A stretch of 50,300 nucleotides of DNA from Burkholderiaceae bacterium (GTDB lineage: Bacteria > Pseudomonadota > Gammaproteobacteria > Burkholderiales > Burkholderiaceae). Position 1 is the first letter of the stretch. Every line of letters starts with the position of its first letter. The notes beneath the pieces were generated by a model. It saw only the letters and a program-made list of their open reading frames with translations. It was not told the DNA's origin and made no database searches. Made by a program: the position numbers and the translations under genes. The DNA is taken from positions 1 to 50,300 of the forward strand of contig CANCBK010000008.1 of NCBI GenBank assembly GCA_947374315.1. The letters run 5' to 3'. Positions 1-9,824 of this stretch are shown one piece after another.

Positions 1-159
1 TACGCCTTAGCGCAAATCGATGAAATGCGACGTTTGGTGGTGAGCAAGTTTTCAGAAGCCGCCTCTATTGGGATTCAATCCATTTCAGTGGATTTGCTCA
101 AGAAAAAAACCCATGCGGATGCCTTAGCTTTTATTGCCGCCCATGAAGATAAGACCTAG
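1..159 (+). CDS. C-terminal end of an unidentified protein (partial)
   Basis: An open frame enters from the left edge and ends at a TAG at 157-159, leaving 52 residues. The visible tail begins YALAQIDEMRRLVVSKF and ends AFIAAHEDKT. It is moderately amphipathic and helical-looking, with no membrane segment and no motif I recognise. It converges on dut with about 43 bp between the two stop codons and no strong hairpin in that gap. Codon use resembles the neighbouring genes, so it is probably a real gene truncated by the window edge. I do not assign a function. Confidence 0.5.
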   Translation, partial: YALAQIDEMRRLVVSKFSEAASIGIQSISVDLLKKKTHADALAFIAAHEDKT

Positions 160-202
160 AAACGCTATTTGTAAGCTAAAGATAGATCGATAAGAGGCGT
201 TA

Positions 203-652
203 TCAAGATCTACCCGTACTACCAAACCCATCAGCTCCGCGGCTACTCTCCGTGAACTCTTCAACTACCTTGAGTTCTACTTGTTGAACGGGCATCACCA
301 CTAATTGAGCCAAGCGCTCCATTGGCTCGAGCTTGAATGCTGTGGATCCGCGATTCCAAGTGCTCACCATCAATTGGCCTTGATAGTCGGAATCGATTAA
401 GCCTACTAAGTTACCTAGAACAATCCCGTGCTTATGACCAAGGCCAGAGCGCGGCAGAATAAATGCCGCATAACGTGGGTCTTCTACGTAGATTGCCAAG
501 CCTGTTGGGACCAGCACTGTTTGTCCTGGTGCAATTTCAATTGCATCGTCAATGCAGGCGCGCAGATCGAGACCAGCACTGCCAGGCGTTCCATATGCAG
601 GTAGCTGATCGCGCATGCGCTCATCGAGAATTTTGACTTGGAGTTGTTGCAT
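203..652 (-). CDS. dut: Deoxyuridine 5'-triphosphate nucleotidohydrolase (dUTPase)
   Basis: This enzyme hydrolyses dUTP to dUMP and pyrophosphate, keeping uracil out of DNA and supplying dUMP for thymidylate synthesis. The 149-residue length is normal for the homotrimeric family. The family motifs appear in order: [12 protein letters not shown] near residue 21 (motif 1), [10 protein letters not shown] in the middle (motif 2), GLIDSDYQG (motif 3, with the catalytic-base Asp region), and the glycine-rich C-terminal arm [12 protein letters not shown] (motif 5), which closes over the nucleotide. The ATG is preceded by AGGA at a 7-nt spacing. It is the last gene of the minus-strand run ribF-ileS-lspA-coaBC-dut, 33 bp after coaBC. 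The coaBC-dut pairing is common in proteobacteria. Identification is firm. Confidence 0.97.
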   Translation of the reverse strand: MQQLQVKILDERMRDQLPAYGTPGSAGLDLRACIDDAIEIAPGQTVLVPTGLAIYVEDPRYAAFILPRSGLGHKHGIVLGNLVGLIDSDYQGQLMVSTWNRGSTAFKLEPMERLAQLVVMPVQQVELKVVEEFTESSRGADGFGSTGRS

Positions 653-685
653 GGAATGTCCTAAAACAAAATATAAATGTAAGGG

Positions 686-1897
686 TTAAATCTTCTTGGC
701 GACCAATTGAATGAGTTGACGTGCAAGCTGAAGTTTTTCAGCCTTCGCAACTTTCTTGCTGCCATTCTCATCAATGATGAGCAATTGGTTGAGATCGCTA
801 CCAAAGGTGTCCGGTCCAATATTGCCGACCACCATCGGAATGCCTTTACGCTTGCGCTTCTCTTCAGCATGCTTTGCTAGGTCGGTAGATTCGGCTGCAA
901 AGCCCACGCAGTAAGGGTGTGGCTTACCACCCTTGATCTTCACGGTCTTGGCAACATCCGCCAGAATGTCAGGATTGGCAATGAATTCTAGGTTTGGCGC
1001 TTGCTTACCTTGACGCTTTATCTTTTCTTTTGCCGGCTTAGCAATACCCCAGTCAGCAACTGCGGCAACCGCAAAAAAGATATCACAATCAGCGGATTGC
1101 ATGGTGATGGTATGCATCTCTTTGGCGCTGACCACATTGGTGCGGGCAATTTTTCCCGTTGCAAGCATTGGTGTAGCTAGGTCACAAGGGCCTGCAACCA
1201 AGTGAACTTCTGCACCAGCCTCTAACGCTGCACGTGCGATCGCAAAACCCATCTTGCCTGAGCTACGGTTGGTGATGCCGCGTACAGGATCAATTGCTTC
1301 AAAGGTGGGGCCTGCCGTAATGAGTACGCGTTTCCCTGCCAATGGTTTTTTCTGGAAGAAGGCAATGAGTTGTTCGGTAATCTCAGCGGGCTCGAGCATG
1401 CGACCAAAACCCACTTCGCCACAAGCCTGAAAACCCCTGGCTGGTCCGAGTAAGGCAATATTGTCTTGAGTCAGTCGCTGCACACTTCTTTGTGTGGCTG
1501 CATGCTCCCACATCTGTTTATTCATGGCGGGAGCAAGGAGGAGTGGACAGTCTCTTGCTAGACAAAGCGTCGTCAGTAAATCATCTGCTAAACCTAAGGA
1601 AAGCTTTGCCATGAGGTCTGCGCTCGCAGGCGCAATCAGAATGGCATCTGCCGATCTAGAGAGCTCAATGTGCGCCATATTGTTAGCAATGCTGCTATCC
1701 CATTGACTGGTATAGACCGGATTGCCAGTCAGTGCTTGCATCGTGACTGGTGTTACAAACTGCTGAGCAGCCTCAGTCATTACCACTTGAACGCTAGCAC
1801 CTTCTTGTATCAGTTGGCGTGCTAACTCCGCAGACTTGTAGGCCGCTATCCCGCCGGAGATACCTAGAACGATTTTCTTATTTAAAAGTGATTGCAT
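686..1897 (-). CDS. coaBC: Bifunctional phosphopantothenoylcysteine decarboxylase / phosphopantothenate-cysteine ligase
   Basis: CoaBC carries out two consecutive steps of coenzyme A synthesis: ligation of cysteine to 4'-phosphopantothenate, then FMN-dependent decarboxylation to 4'-phosphopantetheine. At 403 residues it has the usual fused length. The N-terminal half is the CoaC flavoprotein, starting KIVLGISGGIAAYKSAEL, with ASADLMAKLSLGLADDLL and the PAMNKQMWEH signature (PxMNxxMW). The C-terminal half is CoaB, starting at GKRVLITAGPTFEAIDPVRG, with the NPDILADV ligase motif. It begins 9 bp after the lspA stop and is followed by dut, so the three genes are almost certainly co-transcribed. 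Nothing is missing from either domain. Confidence 0.97.
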   Translation of the reverse strand: MQSLLNKKIVLGISGGIAAYKSAELARQLIQEGASVQVVMTEAAQQFVTPVTMQALTGNPVYTSQWDSSIANNMAHIELSRSADAILIAPASADLMAKLSLGLADDLLTTLCLARDCPLLLAPAMNKQMWEHAATQRSVQRLTQDNIALLGPARGFQACGEVGFGRMLEPAEITEQLIAFFQKKPLAGKRVLITAGPTFEAIDPVRGITNRSSGKMGFAIARAALEAGAEVHLVAGPCDLATPMLATGKIARTNVVSAKEMHTITMQSADCDIFFAVAAVADWGIAKPAKEKIKRQGKQAPNLEFIANPDILADVAKTVKIKGGKPHPYCVGFAAESTDLAKHAEEKRKRKGIPMVVGNIGPDTFGSDLNQLLIIDENGSKKVAKAEKLQLARQLIQLVAKKI

Positions 1898-1906
1898 GGC
1901 GCCAGC

Positions 1907-2395
1907 TTAAAGGGGTTGAGACGATTTGCCAAATGACTTGCGTAGCTCACCCAAAATAATGAGGGCTGCACCAATGCAAATAGCGCTATCGGCAATATTG
2001 AAGGCGGGCCAATGCCAATGAGCGTAATGCACGTCAATGAAATCGACTACTGCACCGTACATGATCCGATCCAGGACATTGCCTAGCGCACCACCCAGAA
2101 TGAAGCTCAGTGCCCAGCACAGCATCTTGTCACCTTGGCTCTTACGCAACAACCAAAGAATGTAAGCGGATGCGGCTAAGCCGAGGACTGTAAAGAACCA
2201 GCGTTGCCAACCAGAGCCCTGGGCCAAGAATGAAAATGCCGCTCCTGGGTTAAAAATCAAAAGCCAGTTCAGAAAAGGCAACACCGGTTCGGGCACGCCA
2301 AGCTGAAGATTGCTGAGGGCTGACCATTTGCTCAGTTGGTCTAGCAGAAGCGTGACGATGGCAATCGCTAGGCAACGGAGAAATGATAAGTTCAT
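1907..2395 (-). CDS. lspA: Lipoprotein signal peptidase (signal peptidase II)
   Basis: LspA is an inner-membrane aspartyl protease that removes the signal peptide from diacylglyceryl-modified prolipoproteins. The 162-residue product has the expected four hydrophobic segments, with an N-terminal LLLDQLSKW and the conserved NPGAAFSFLA segment near residue 49. The catalytic aspartates are visible as D118 in GAVVDF and D136 in AFNIADSAI, and the NVLDR motif lies at 106-110. It sits between ileS (37 bp upstream) and coaBC (9 bp downstream). Linkage of lspA to ileS and ribF is a classic proteobacterial arrangement. The start at the ATG of MNLSFLRC leaves a short cytoplasmic N-terminus, as usual for the family. 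Confidence 0.97.
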   Translation of the reverse strand: MNLSFLRCLAIAIVTLLLDQLSKWSALSNLQLGVPEPVLPFLNWLLIFNPGAAFSFLAQGSGWQRWFFTVLGLAASAYILWLLRKSQGDKMLCWALSFILGGALGNVLDRIMYGAVVDFIDVHYAHWHWPAFNIADSAICIGAALIILGELRKSFGKSSQPL

Positions 2396-2432
2396 GGAGG
2401 ACTCTTTTTATTGGGCTATCGGACTGGCTTAC

Positions 2433-5291
2433 TTACGCAAACAGGCGAGCTTCACCATTTCCAAAAATGCTACTAATGCAGCGCCCGCATAACTCTGAAT
2501 GTTCAGTATGGCTACCGACATCTGCAGTGTGATGCCAGCAACGACCACATTTCTTGTACTGACTGCCGCGTACCAGAACCTCTAATCCTTCATTACTGAG
2601 TTCTAGGTTGGCGCTAGAGGTAATGGTGACAAAGCGTAGATCATCCTCTAATGAATGGAGTATTGCAAAATCCACATCACCCAATTTGATGGTCAGTTCA
2701 GCTTGTAGGGATGAGCCCACATTGCCAGCTTCGCGTTCAATCTCAATCGCCTTGGTAACTTCAGAGCGAATCTCTCGAATGCGGTTCCACTTGGCGAGCA
2801 ACTCAGTCGCCTGAGTGATTTCCGGAAAAGCGCCAAACTCTTCCATGAAGATGGATTCGCTTGGTTTCTCACCGGCACCATGCGGAAATGACAGCCACGC
2901 CTCTTCTGCGGTAAATGAGAGGAAGGGCGAGAGCCATTTGAGTAAATTACGCGTGATGTGAAAGAGTGCGTTCTGTGCCGCTCGACGCTCTTTGGAGTTC
3001 GGGGCGCTGGTATAAAGACGGTCTTTCAGAATGTCTAAATAGAAGCCACCTAAATCCTCTGAACAGAAGGTCAGCATGCGCGCTACGGCAGGCTGGAATT
3101 CATAAGCTTGGTAATGCGCTTCGATCTCGCCTTGCAGTTGATTAGCAAGGGTGACAGCATAGCGATCAATCTCCAACCATTCGCTGGCAGGCAAGGCATG
3201 TTTGCTTGGGTCAAAGTCAGACAAGTTTGCCAATAAGAAGCGCAAGGTATTGCGAATACGACGATAGCTTTCTACAACCCGTTTCAGAATCTCATCGGAG
3301 ATCGTCATTTCACCCGAGTAGTCGGTAGAGGCTACCCAGAGGCGAATGATTTCTGCGCCTAGCTTATCGGCAACCTGCTGAGGGGCAATGACATTACCCA
3401 CAGATTTACTCATCTTGCGACCTTGACCATCTACGGTAAAGCCGTGCGTGAGAAGTGCTTTGTAAGGCGGTTTTCCATCAAGCATAGCGCCGGTCAATAA
3501 GGAAGAGTGGAACCAGCCGCGATGCTGGTCTGAACCCTCAAGATACAAGTCTGCTAAACGGCCATCCGCATTCTCTGCTTCTGGGCGATAGAGCTCATTG
3601 CGATGTGATCCACGGATGACATGCCAATGGGTTGTGCCAGAATCAAACCAGACATCTAAGGTATCGCGATTCTTTTCGTATTGGGCGGCTTCTTCACCAA
3701 GTAAGTCAGCTATTTCTAATTTTTGCCAAGCCTCAATACCTTCTTTTTCAACTCGCTTGGCAATCTCCTCTAAGAACTCCACTGTGCGCGGATGTGGCTC
3801 ACCACTTTCTTTGTGAACAAAGAAGGCCATTGGGACGCCCCATTGGCGTTGACGTGACAAAGTCCAATCTGGGCGGTTCGCAATCATGCTGCTTAAACGT
3901 TGCTTGCCCCATGCTGGGAAGAACTCGGTGTTCTCAATCCCTGCAATCGCAGTTTCTCGTAAGCTAGCGCTGCCATCAGAGGGCTTCTTGTCCATGCTCG
4001 CAAACCACTGTGAGGTGGCGCGATAAATGATTGGGGACTTGTGACGCCAGCAATGCATGTATGAGTGCGTGTATGTCTTGTCTCGCAACAGACTTCCCGC
4101 TTCGCGCATCGCTTCTACAATTTTGGGATTCGCTTTCCAGATATATTCATTTGCGAATAATGGCAGCCAGGAGGCATACACGCCATTCCCCATGACTGGG
4201 TTCAAGATATCTTTATCAGCCAGCTTGTTTGCCTTGCAGGACTTAAAGTCTTCCTCGCCATACGCTGGTGCAGAGTGCACTACACCTGTACCTGTGTCTA
4301 GCGTGACATATTCAGCGGGGTAGATTGGTGAAAGGCGTTTGTAGCCCTCATGCAACGGGGCAAGGGGATGCCAGAAGGAAATATTCGCTAATTGATCACC
4401 CAAACAAGTGCCAATCACATGACCTTCAAGGCCGTAGTCTTCTAAGCAAGTCTCAACACGGTCCTTTGCCAGAATCAATAACTTATCACCAACATCTACC
4501 AAGGCGTAAGTCAGCTCTGGATGTACATTCATTGCCTGATTCGCGGGAATGGTCCAAGGGGTTGTCGTCCAAATCACAATCTGGCCAGGCTTATTTGGAA
4601 TCTCAGGCAGTCCAAATGCCTTAGCGAGCTGAGGACGTTGGGCATTATCAAATGCAAAGCCAACATCTACCGTTGGGTCGGTTTTATCTTGGTATTCCAC
4701 TTCAGCCTCAGCAAGTGCTGAGCCGCAATCAAAACACCAGTTCACTGGCTTTAGACCACGGAATACATAGCCCTTTTCCCAGATCTTGCCGAGCGCACGA
4801 ATTTCATCGGCCTCATTGCGAAAGTTCATAGTGAGGTAGGGGTTATTCCAATCGCCTAAAACGCCTAAGCGCTCAAAATCGACCTTTTGCTTGTCTATCT
4901 GCACTTGGGCATAGGCGCGAGCTTTGGCTTGCACTTCAGCAGTCGGTAAATTTTTGCCAAACTGCTTTTCAATCTGAATTTCAATCGGCATGCCGTGGCA
5001 ATCCCAGCCAGGAACATATACAGAGTCAAAGCCCATCAACCAGCGGGATTTCACAATCATGTCTTTTAGGATTTTGTTTACCGCATGACCAATATGAATA
5101 TCGCCGTTTGCATAAGGCGGCCCATCATGCAAAATAAATTTTGGTTGATGGGCGTGCGCTGCACGAATCTTTTCATAGAGTTTGTTTTTCTGCCATTGCG
5201 CAACCCATTGAGGTTCACGTTTAGGTAGATCTCCTCGCATCGGAAACGAGGTCTCTAGAAGATTGACGGGATAAGAGTTTTTTTCAGACAT
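2433..5291 (-). CDS. ileS: Isoleucyl-tRNA synthetase
   Basis: A class I aminoacyl-tRNA synthetase that charges tRNA-Ile and edits misactivated valine. With the start at [10 protein letters not shown] the protein is 952 residues, normal for bacterial IleRS. Visible are HIGH at residues 66-69 ([13 protein letters not shown]), the CP1 editing insertion around residues 180-400, KMSKS near residue 626 ([10 protein letters not shown]), and the C-terminal zinc-binding region with a CGRCW pair and a CGRC pair. The frame is open 31 codons further upstream, but that stretch lies inside ribF. The ATG at 5291 overlaps the ribF stop by 8 nt, which suggests translational coupling and decides the start. A tRNA-Ile2 gene lies elsewhere in this window at 48724. 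Confidence 0.97.
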   Translation of the reverse strand: MSEKNSYPVNLLETSFPMRGDLPKREPQWVAQWQKNKLYEKIRAAHAHQPKFILHDGPPYANGDIHIGHAVNKILKDMIVKSRWLMGFDSVYVPGWDCHGMPIEIQIEKQFGKNLPTAEVQAKARAYAQVQIDKQKVDFERLGVLGDWNNPYLTMNFRNEADEIRALGKIWEKGYVFRGLKPVNWCFDCGSALAEAEVEYQDKTDPTVDVGFAFDNAQRPQLAKAFGLPEIPNKPGQIVIWTTTPWTIPANQAMNVHPELTYALVDVGDKLLILAKDRVETCLEDYGLEGHVIGTCLGDQLANISFWHPLAPLHEGYKRLSPIYPAEYVTLDTGTGVVHSAPAYGEEDFKSCKANKLADKDILNPVMGNGVYASWLPLFANEYIWKANPKIVEAMREAGSLLRDKTYTHSYMHCWRHKSPIIYRATSQWFASMDKKPSDGSASLRETAIAGIENTEFFPAWGKQRLSSMIANRPDWTLSRQRQWGVPMAFFVHKESGEPHPRTVEFLEEIAKRVEKEGIEAWQKLEIADLLGEEAAQYEKNRDTLDVWFDSGTTHWHVIRGSHRNELYRPEAENADGRLADLYLEGSDQHRGWFHSSLLTGAMLDGKPPYKALLTHGFTVDGQGRKMSKSVGNVIAPQQVADKLGAEIIRLWVASTDYSGEMTISDEILKRVVESYRRIRNTLRFLLANLSDFDPSKHALPASEWLEIDRYAVTLANQLQGEIEAHYQAYEFQPAVARMLTFCSEDLGGFYLDILKDRLYTSAPNSKERRAAQNALFHITRNLLKWLSPFLSFTAEEAWLSFPHGAGEKPSESIFMEEFGAFPEITQATELLAKWNRIREIRSEVTKAIEIEREAGNVGSSLQAELTIKLGDVDFAILHSLEDDLRFVTITSSANLELSNEGLEVLVRGSQYKKCGRCWHHTADVGSHTEHSELCGRCISSIFGNGEARLFA

Positions 5292-6234
5292 AAGCTTTTT
5301 TCTGGAAGTAATTTCTGGCATGCGTTGCATCAGATGCAATCGCTTTGGTAAGGGCGTCGAGGTCCGAGTACTTCGCCTCGTCACGAATTTTTTCTAAGAG
5401 TTCTACGGTAATTATTTTTCCATAGACATCGGCGTTGTAATCAAAGATATGAGTCTCAAGTAATACACGACCTTCATCTTCAACGGTAGGTCTAACACCA
5501 AGACTAGCTACCGCTGGCAATGGCTTATCACCTAGGCCTAGCACTTGTGCGATAAAGATACCTGAGCAGGCTGGCTTGCGGTGGTGTAGATGATTGGCCA
5601 CTGCTAAGTTCAATGTTGGGAAGCCTAGAGTGCGCCCTAATTTTTGCCCATGAATGACATGACCAGAAATCCCATAATGGCGACCCAATAATGTATTGGC
5701 TTGGTCCATGTTGCCGTTAGCTAATGCATTGCGCAATGCTGAACTGGAGATGCGCTCACCATCTTCAAGAACGGTATGGATACTAGAAACTTCAAAGCCA
5801 TATTTTTCACCAGCCGCTTTAAGGCTTGCAAAGTTGCCGGCACGTTTAGCGCCATAGCAAAAATCATCCCCGATCAAAATCCACTTGGCGTGAAGTTGCT
5901 TGACGATGATTTCAGAAACAAATTCTTCTGGAGTGAGGCGAGCGAATGCGGTATTGAAATGTTCTACGACAACTCGGTCAATCCCGATCTCCGCAAATGC
6001 CGCTAACTTGTCGCGTAAATTCAAAATACGTGGAGGTGCCTGTTCCGGTGAAAAGAATTCCTTAGGATGGGGCTCGAAGGTCATGACGCAACTCACTAGG
6101 CCACGTTCTTGCGCTCCATCCTTCAGTTGTTTGAGCAGGGCGCGATGACCCCTGTGCACGCCATCGAAATTACCAATGGTTAAGGCACAAGCGGGTCCTG
6201 CAGAAAACTGGGTGGGGCCACGGAATACGTTCAC
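5284..6234 (-). CDS. ribF: Bifunctional riboflavin kinase / FAD synthetase
   Basis: RibF phosphorylates riboflavin to FMN and adenylates FMN to FAD. The 316-residue protein has an N-terminal nucleotidyltransferase domain ([14 protein letters not shown] near residue 22, the HxGH-like ATP site, and the [10 protein letters not shown] segment). The C-terminal flavokinase domain carries [12 protein letters not shown] (PTxN motif) and the [10 protein letters not shown] segment with its conserved Glu. The start is a GTG, since the codons read GTG AAC GTA TTC. A weak GAAAG lies upstream. It heads the run to ileS-lspA-coaBC-dut and overlaps the ileS start by 8 nt. It diverges from purN. No FMN-riboswitch-like leader is present; the intergenic gap is only about 40 bp. 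Confidence 0.96.
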   Translation of the reverse strand: MNVFRGPTQFSAGPACALTIGNFDGVHRGHRALLKQLKDGAQERGLVSCVMTFEPHPKEFFSPEQAPPRILNLRDKLAAFAEIGIDRVVVEHFNTAFARLTPEEFVSEIIVKQLHAKWILIGDDFCYGAKRAGNFASLKAAGEKYGFEVSSIHTVLEDGERISSSALRNALANGNMDQANTLLGRHYGISGHVIHGQKLGRTLGFPTLNLAVANHLHHRKPACSGIFIAQVLGLGDKPLPAVASLGVRPTVEDEGRVLLETHIFDYNADVYGKIITVELLEKIRDEAKYSDLDALTKAIASDATHARNYFQKKAYV

Positions 6235-6259
6235 TAAATCGCTTTCAGGGTAGCCATCA

Positions 6260-6267
6260 ATTATATT
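6260..6267. promoter_or_regulatory. Overlapping divergent -10 elements for ribF and purN
   Basis: The core AATTATATT contains TATATT on the plus strand (6262-6267) and TATAAT on the minus strand (6265-6260), overlapping by four bases. The plus-strand box ends six bases before the purN ATG at 6274. The minus-strand box would start transcription about 20 nt before the ribF GTG. No convincing -35 hexamer was found on either side. The assignment is inferred from sequence alone. Confidence 0.45.
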
Positions 6268-6273
6268 GTGGGC

Positions 6274-6903
6274 ATGCCTTCAATCGTCACCTTAATATCA
6301 GGCCGCGGATCTAATTTCGAGGCCATCGTCAAAACTGCCCAAAAAGAGCAATGGCCGGTCCAATTTGCTGGGGTCATTGCGAACCATTCAGCGGCTAAGG
6401 GCCTTGATTTTGCTCGCTCTCAGGGGATTCCAGCCTTTGCTATCGAACATCGAGAGCACCCTACGCGGGAATCCTTTGATGCCGCATTAATCGAGAAAAT
6501 TGATGCCTTGGGGGCGGATTTAGTGGTTTTAGCGGGTTTTATGAGAATTCTGACCCCAGGCTTTATTCGTCATTTTGAGGGCCGTCTGATTAATATTCAC
6601 CCTGCTTTACTGCCAGCATTCCCTGGTTTGCATACTCATGAGCGTGCTTTAGAGGCCGGAGTCACCGAACATGGAGCTACCGTCCATTTCGTCACTGAGG
6701 GGGTTGATGAGGGCCCCATCATCTGCCAAGCCTCGGTTCCAGTACTTCCCGGGGATGATGTAGATGCCCTGTCAGCCCGTGTTTTAGCGGCTGAGCATCA
6801 GATTTACCCGCGAGCCGTAAAATGGTTCCTCGATGGACGATTGCGAATAGACGGTAATCGAGTTCACGTTCAACCACCGGAGTCGCAATTAATAAAATTA
6901 TGA
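6274..6903 (+). CDS. purN: Phosphoribosylglycinamide formyltransferase (GAR transformylase)
   Basis: PurN transfers a formyl group from 10-formyl-tetrahydrofolate to GAR, the third step of de novo purine synthesis. The protein begins MPSIVTLISGRGSNFEAI with the phosphate-binding loop. The catalytic trio is present: N107 and H109 in INIHPALLP, and D145 in EGVDEGP. The length of 209 residues from this ATG matches the family. A GTG two codons upstream (6268) is also in frame. I prefer the ATG because a -10-like TATATT ends six bases before it and there is no Shine-Dalgarno, which hints at a leaderless message. Its stop overlaps the start of the next gene (ATGA at 6900-6903), implying coupled translation. 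Confidence 0.95.
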   Translation: MPSIVTLISGRGSNFEAIVKTAQKEQWPVQFAGVIANHSAAKGLDFARSQGIPAFAIEHREHPTRESFDAALIEKIDALGADLVVLAGFMRILTPGFIRHFEGRLINIHPALLPAFPGLHTHERALEAGVTEHGATVHFVTEGVDEGPIICQASVPVLPGDDVDALSARVLAAEHQIYPRAVKWFLDGRLRIDGNRVHVQPPESQLIKL

Positions 6904-8501
6904 GTAAAGAACGTTCATCCCGCGGGGCCGGCACTGGCTCAAGATCTGGCACCGGATCTAGATCAGGATCGGGGTCTCGATTGGCCCCCCAAAAAACTTA
7001 CGCTGCTAAATCGAAAGATCCATTGCGTCGCCCAGAGCGTCGTAATGCGAGTGGCAACATCATTGCGCCCGAAGGTCAGAAAAACTTTTCCAATGCAAAA
7101 GCATTGCCACAGCATGCGATTCATTTAGAGCGATTGTTGCCTGAGTTGCTGAACTTTGAGCAACCAGCAGATCGCGTCGTTAGTCGATATTTCCGTTCCG
7201 AGCCACAGCTGGGAAATCGTGATCGCGCATTAATCGCCGAGAGTGCTTTTGCAATCTTGCGTCGTAAAAATGAGTTCTCCCAGTTTGCTTCTAGCGGTGA
7301 AGGCTCACAGGCTAGACGCTTAGCCCTATTGGGTTTGATGGCCGCTCTGTCTGAAGGTGGTTTGGGCTCCGCTAACCGTGCTGAGAGTGCTATTGCTGAT
7401 TTGGCGCATGTCTTAAAGGCCGGTGAGTATGAATGGTTGCAACGTTTTGCCACCGTTGATCCGGCCGCACTCAATCCATTAGTACGCAACAATTTACCTG
7501 AATGGCTTTGGGATGCTTTTGGAAAATATCCTGGCGAAGAAACTCGTGAAGAATTGGCTAAAACATTAATGCATCCAGCCTTATTGGATTTGCGTGCCAA
7601 CACCATGAAAACTACCCGTGAGCAATTGCTTGTGGAGATGAATGCGCTTGGCGGTCGTTATCAAGCCATCCCAACACCTTATTCGCCAGATGGTGTGCGC
7701 ATTATGGGTAAACCTGCTTTACAAAATACGGTTGGCTTCAAGGCGGGGATGTTTGAGGTTCAAGACGAGGGCAGTCAACTCTTGACCTATCTACTCGCTC
7801 CCAAACGCGGCGAGATGGTTGTTGACTTCTGTGCTGGCGCTGGCGGCAAGACATTGGCGATTGGGGCGCTCATGCGCTCTACAGGGCGCTTGTATGCCCT
7901 AGATACATCAGAGCGTCGATTGGCTAATTTAAAGCCAAGACAAGCCCGTAGCGGCCTGTCTAATGTCCATCCCGTGTGGATTGACAGCGAGAATGATGCC
8001 AAGATCAAGCGTTTGGCAGGCAAGATTGATCGTGTTTTAGTTGATGCCCCTTGTAGTGGAATGGGAACTTTGCGCCGTAATCCTGATTTGAAATGGCGTC
8101 AGACGCCGGAAGGTGTTCTGGAGCTGAATCAAAAGCAGATGAATATCTTGGCATCAGCCAGCCGCTTATTAAAACCAGGTGGCCGCTTGGTTTATGGCAC
8201 TTGCAGCCTGTTGCCCCAAGAAAATCAACAGATTGCAGAAGATTTTTTGGCAAAACACCCCAATTTTGAGGCTGTTCCTGCCGCTGAAGTTCTTAAGCCA
8301 CTGTTTCCAAAGGATAAAATGCCTATTGGCTGTAGTCCTGATAATCCATGGTGGCAGTTATGGCCCCATATTCATGGGACTGACGGCTTCTTTGGCGCTG
8401 TATTCCAAAAGAAAGCTGCTACTCCAGTAGTAAGCGCTGATAAAGATGAGGAAAAGACGGCAATTGTCAAAAGCAAGAAGGCTGTTAAAGAACTAAAATA
8501 G
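6900..8501 (+). CDS. rsmB: RsmB/NOP-family SAM-dependent RNA cytosine-5 methyltransferase
   Basis: Members of this family methylate C5 of cytosine in rRNA; RsmB modifies C967 of 16S rRNA. In 533 residues I see a low-complexity Gly/Ser/Arg head (residues about 6-27, with repeated GSRSG units), a helical NusB-like region around residues 75-200, and then the methyltransferase core. The core shows VDFCAGAGGKTLAIG (SAM motif I), VDAPCSGMGTLRRNPDLKW (motif IV, PCSG) and YGTCSLLPQENQQI (motif VI) with the catalytic Cys of TCS. It is longer than E. coli RsmB (about 430) because of the head and a Lys-rich tail. It overlaps purN by four bases. Assignment to RsmB rather than another NOP paralogue is an inference. 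Confidence 0.8.
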   Translation: MSKERSSRGAGTGSRSGTGSRSGSGSRLAPQKTYAAKSKDPLRRPERRNASGNIIAPEGQKNFSNAKALPQHAIHLERLLPELLNFEQPADRVVSRYFRSEPQLGNRDRALIAESAFAILRRKNEFSQFASSGEGSQARRLALLGLMAALSEGGLGSANRAESAIADLAHVLKAGEYEWLQRFATVDPAALNPLVRNNLPEWLWDAFGKYPGEETREELAKTLMHPALLDLRANTMKTTREQLLVEMNALGGRYQAIPTPYSPDGVRIMGKPALQNTVGFKAGMFEVQDEGSQLLTYLLAPKRGEMVVDFCAGAGGKTLAIGALMRSTGRLYALDTSERRLANLKPRQARSGLSNVHPVWIDSENDAKIKRLAGKIDRVLVDAPCSGMGTLRRNPDLKWRQTPEGVLELNQKQMNILASASRLLKPGGRLVYGTCSLLPQENQQIAEDFLAKHPNFEAVPAAEVLKPLFPKDKMPIGCSPDNPWWQLWPHIHGTDGFFGAVFQKKAATPVVSADKDEEKTAIVKSKKAVKELK

Positions 8502-8530
8502 GGTTTTAGATCTTTCTAGGGATACCCCTT

Positions 8531-9724
8531 TTGAATACGGCTTCAGGTTTTGATTTATTTCTTAATTGGCTTTCTCACGGCTACCTAAGCTGGTCTTGGT
8601 GGCAAATCGTGGTTTTTACTTTGGTGGTAACCCACATCACGATTGCTGGCGTCACCATTTTCTTGCACCGTTGCCAGGCGCACCGCGCTTTGGATCTTCA
8701 TCCCATCATGTCGCATTTCTTCCGGTTTTGGCTTTGGCTAACTACTGGCATGGTGACTAAAGAGTGGGCGGCCATTCATCGCAAACATCACGCCAAGTGC
8801 GAAACCGTCGATGATCCGCATAGCCCACAGGTTCTGGGCATTAATACCGTTCTTTCTCGCGGTGCCGAGCTGTATAAAAAAGAGTCATACAACCAAGAGA
8901 CTTTAGAGAAGTTTGGTCATGGCACGCCAGATGACTGGCTGGAGCGCAACCTCTATTCCAAATATTCTTGGCAGGGCGTTGCCTTGATGCTCATCATCGA
9001 TGTGTTCTTGTTTGGCGCCATTGGTTTGACAGTGTGGGCGGTGCAGATGTTGTGGATACCAATTACCGCCGCTGGAATCATTAATGGCATCGGCCACTAT
9101 TGGGGCTATCGCAATTACGATTGTGAAGATGCTTCCACCAATATTTTCCCTTGGGGTATTTTGATTGGCGGTGAAGAGCTACACAACAACCATCACACCT
9201 TTGCTACGAGCGCCAAACTCTCCAATAAATGGTATGAGTTTGATATTGGTTGGATGTACATTCAGATGATGAGTGCAGTAGGCTTGGCAAAAGTGAAAAA
9301 GACTCAGCCTAAGCCTGTGCTGAGTGATTTGCGTCCCGCAGATCAAGGCACGCTTGAAGCCATCATCGCTAATCGTTATGAAATCATGGCTCGCTATAGC
9401 AAAACGCTACGCCGCTTTTTTAATAATGAGGTTCAGCACATGCAAGTGTTGGCAGCCCATCTAAAAGATGCGCGCGCTTGGTTGGGCAAGGATGAGATGC
9501 ATTTAACTGCCAATGAGAAAGTCAAACTAGAAGAGCTCATGGCAACCAATGTTCAATTGCGTAAGATGATTGAAATGCGCCGTGATTTACAGGCCATTTG
9601 GAGTCGCTCTAATGCCACTGGCGACCAATTGGTGTCGCAGTTGCATTCATGGTGTCAGCGCGCAGAAGACAGTGGTCTGACGAGCTTGCGCGAATTCTCC
9701 TTAAGGTTGCGTCGTTACGCTTAA
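8531..9724 (+). CDS. Membrane fatty-acid (acyl) desaturase
   Basis: An integral-membrane di-iron desaturase of the delta-9 type, expected to introduce a cis double bond into acyl chains and so adjust membrane fluidity. The three histidine boxes are intact: HRCQAHR at residues 46-52, HRKHH at 83-87 and HNNHH at 218-222. Hydrophobic segments lie near residues 22-45, 62-75 and 150-190. After about residue 260 comes a charged helical extension with no assigned role. The start is TTG, with AGGGA eight bases upstream. No ferredoxin or reductase gene is adjacent, although a ferredoxin-reductase fusion lies at 13850. A strong hairpin follows the gene. Confidence 0.88.
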   Translation: MNTASGFDLFLNWLSHGYLSWSWWQIVVFTLVVTHITIAGVTIFLHRCQAHRALDLHPIMSHFFRFWLWLTTGMVTKEWAAIHRKHHAKCETVDDPHSPQVLGINTVLSRGAELYKKESYNQETLEKFGHGTPDDWLERNLYSKYSWQGVALMLIIDVFLFGAIGLTVWAVQMLWIPITAAGIINGIGHYWGYRNYDCEDASTNIFPWGILIGGEELHNNHHTFATSAKLSNKWYEFDIGWMYIQMMSAVGLAKVKKTQPKPVLSDLRPADQGTLEAIIANRYEIMARYSKTLRRFFNNEVQHMQVLAAHLKDARAWLGKDEMHLTANEKVKLEELMATNVQLRKMIEMRRDLQAIWSRSNATGDQLVSQLHSWCQRAEDSGLTSLREFSLRLRRYA

Positions 9725-9763
9725 GTGAGTGCTTGATTTAGGTCTTCGTGAAAGTGAAGACAA

Positions 9764-9794
9764 TAAAAAACCCGCTGATATAGCGGGTTTTTTA
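9764..9794. terminator. Bidirectional intrinsic terminator between desaturase and rpmG
   Basis: The GC core CCCGCT / AGCGGG encloses a four-base loop and is flanked by A6 on the left and T6 on the right. It can therefore end transcription of the desaturase (plus) and of rpmB-rpmG (minus). Confidence 0.9.
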
Positions 9795-9824
9795 TTTGCT
9801 GTAAATAATTATCAGTGCGATAAA

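Noticed and set aside
6235..6273. An FMN riboswitch upstream of ribF.
   Set aside because: The gap is about 40 bp, too short for the RFN element, and its conserved helices are absent.
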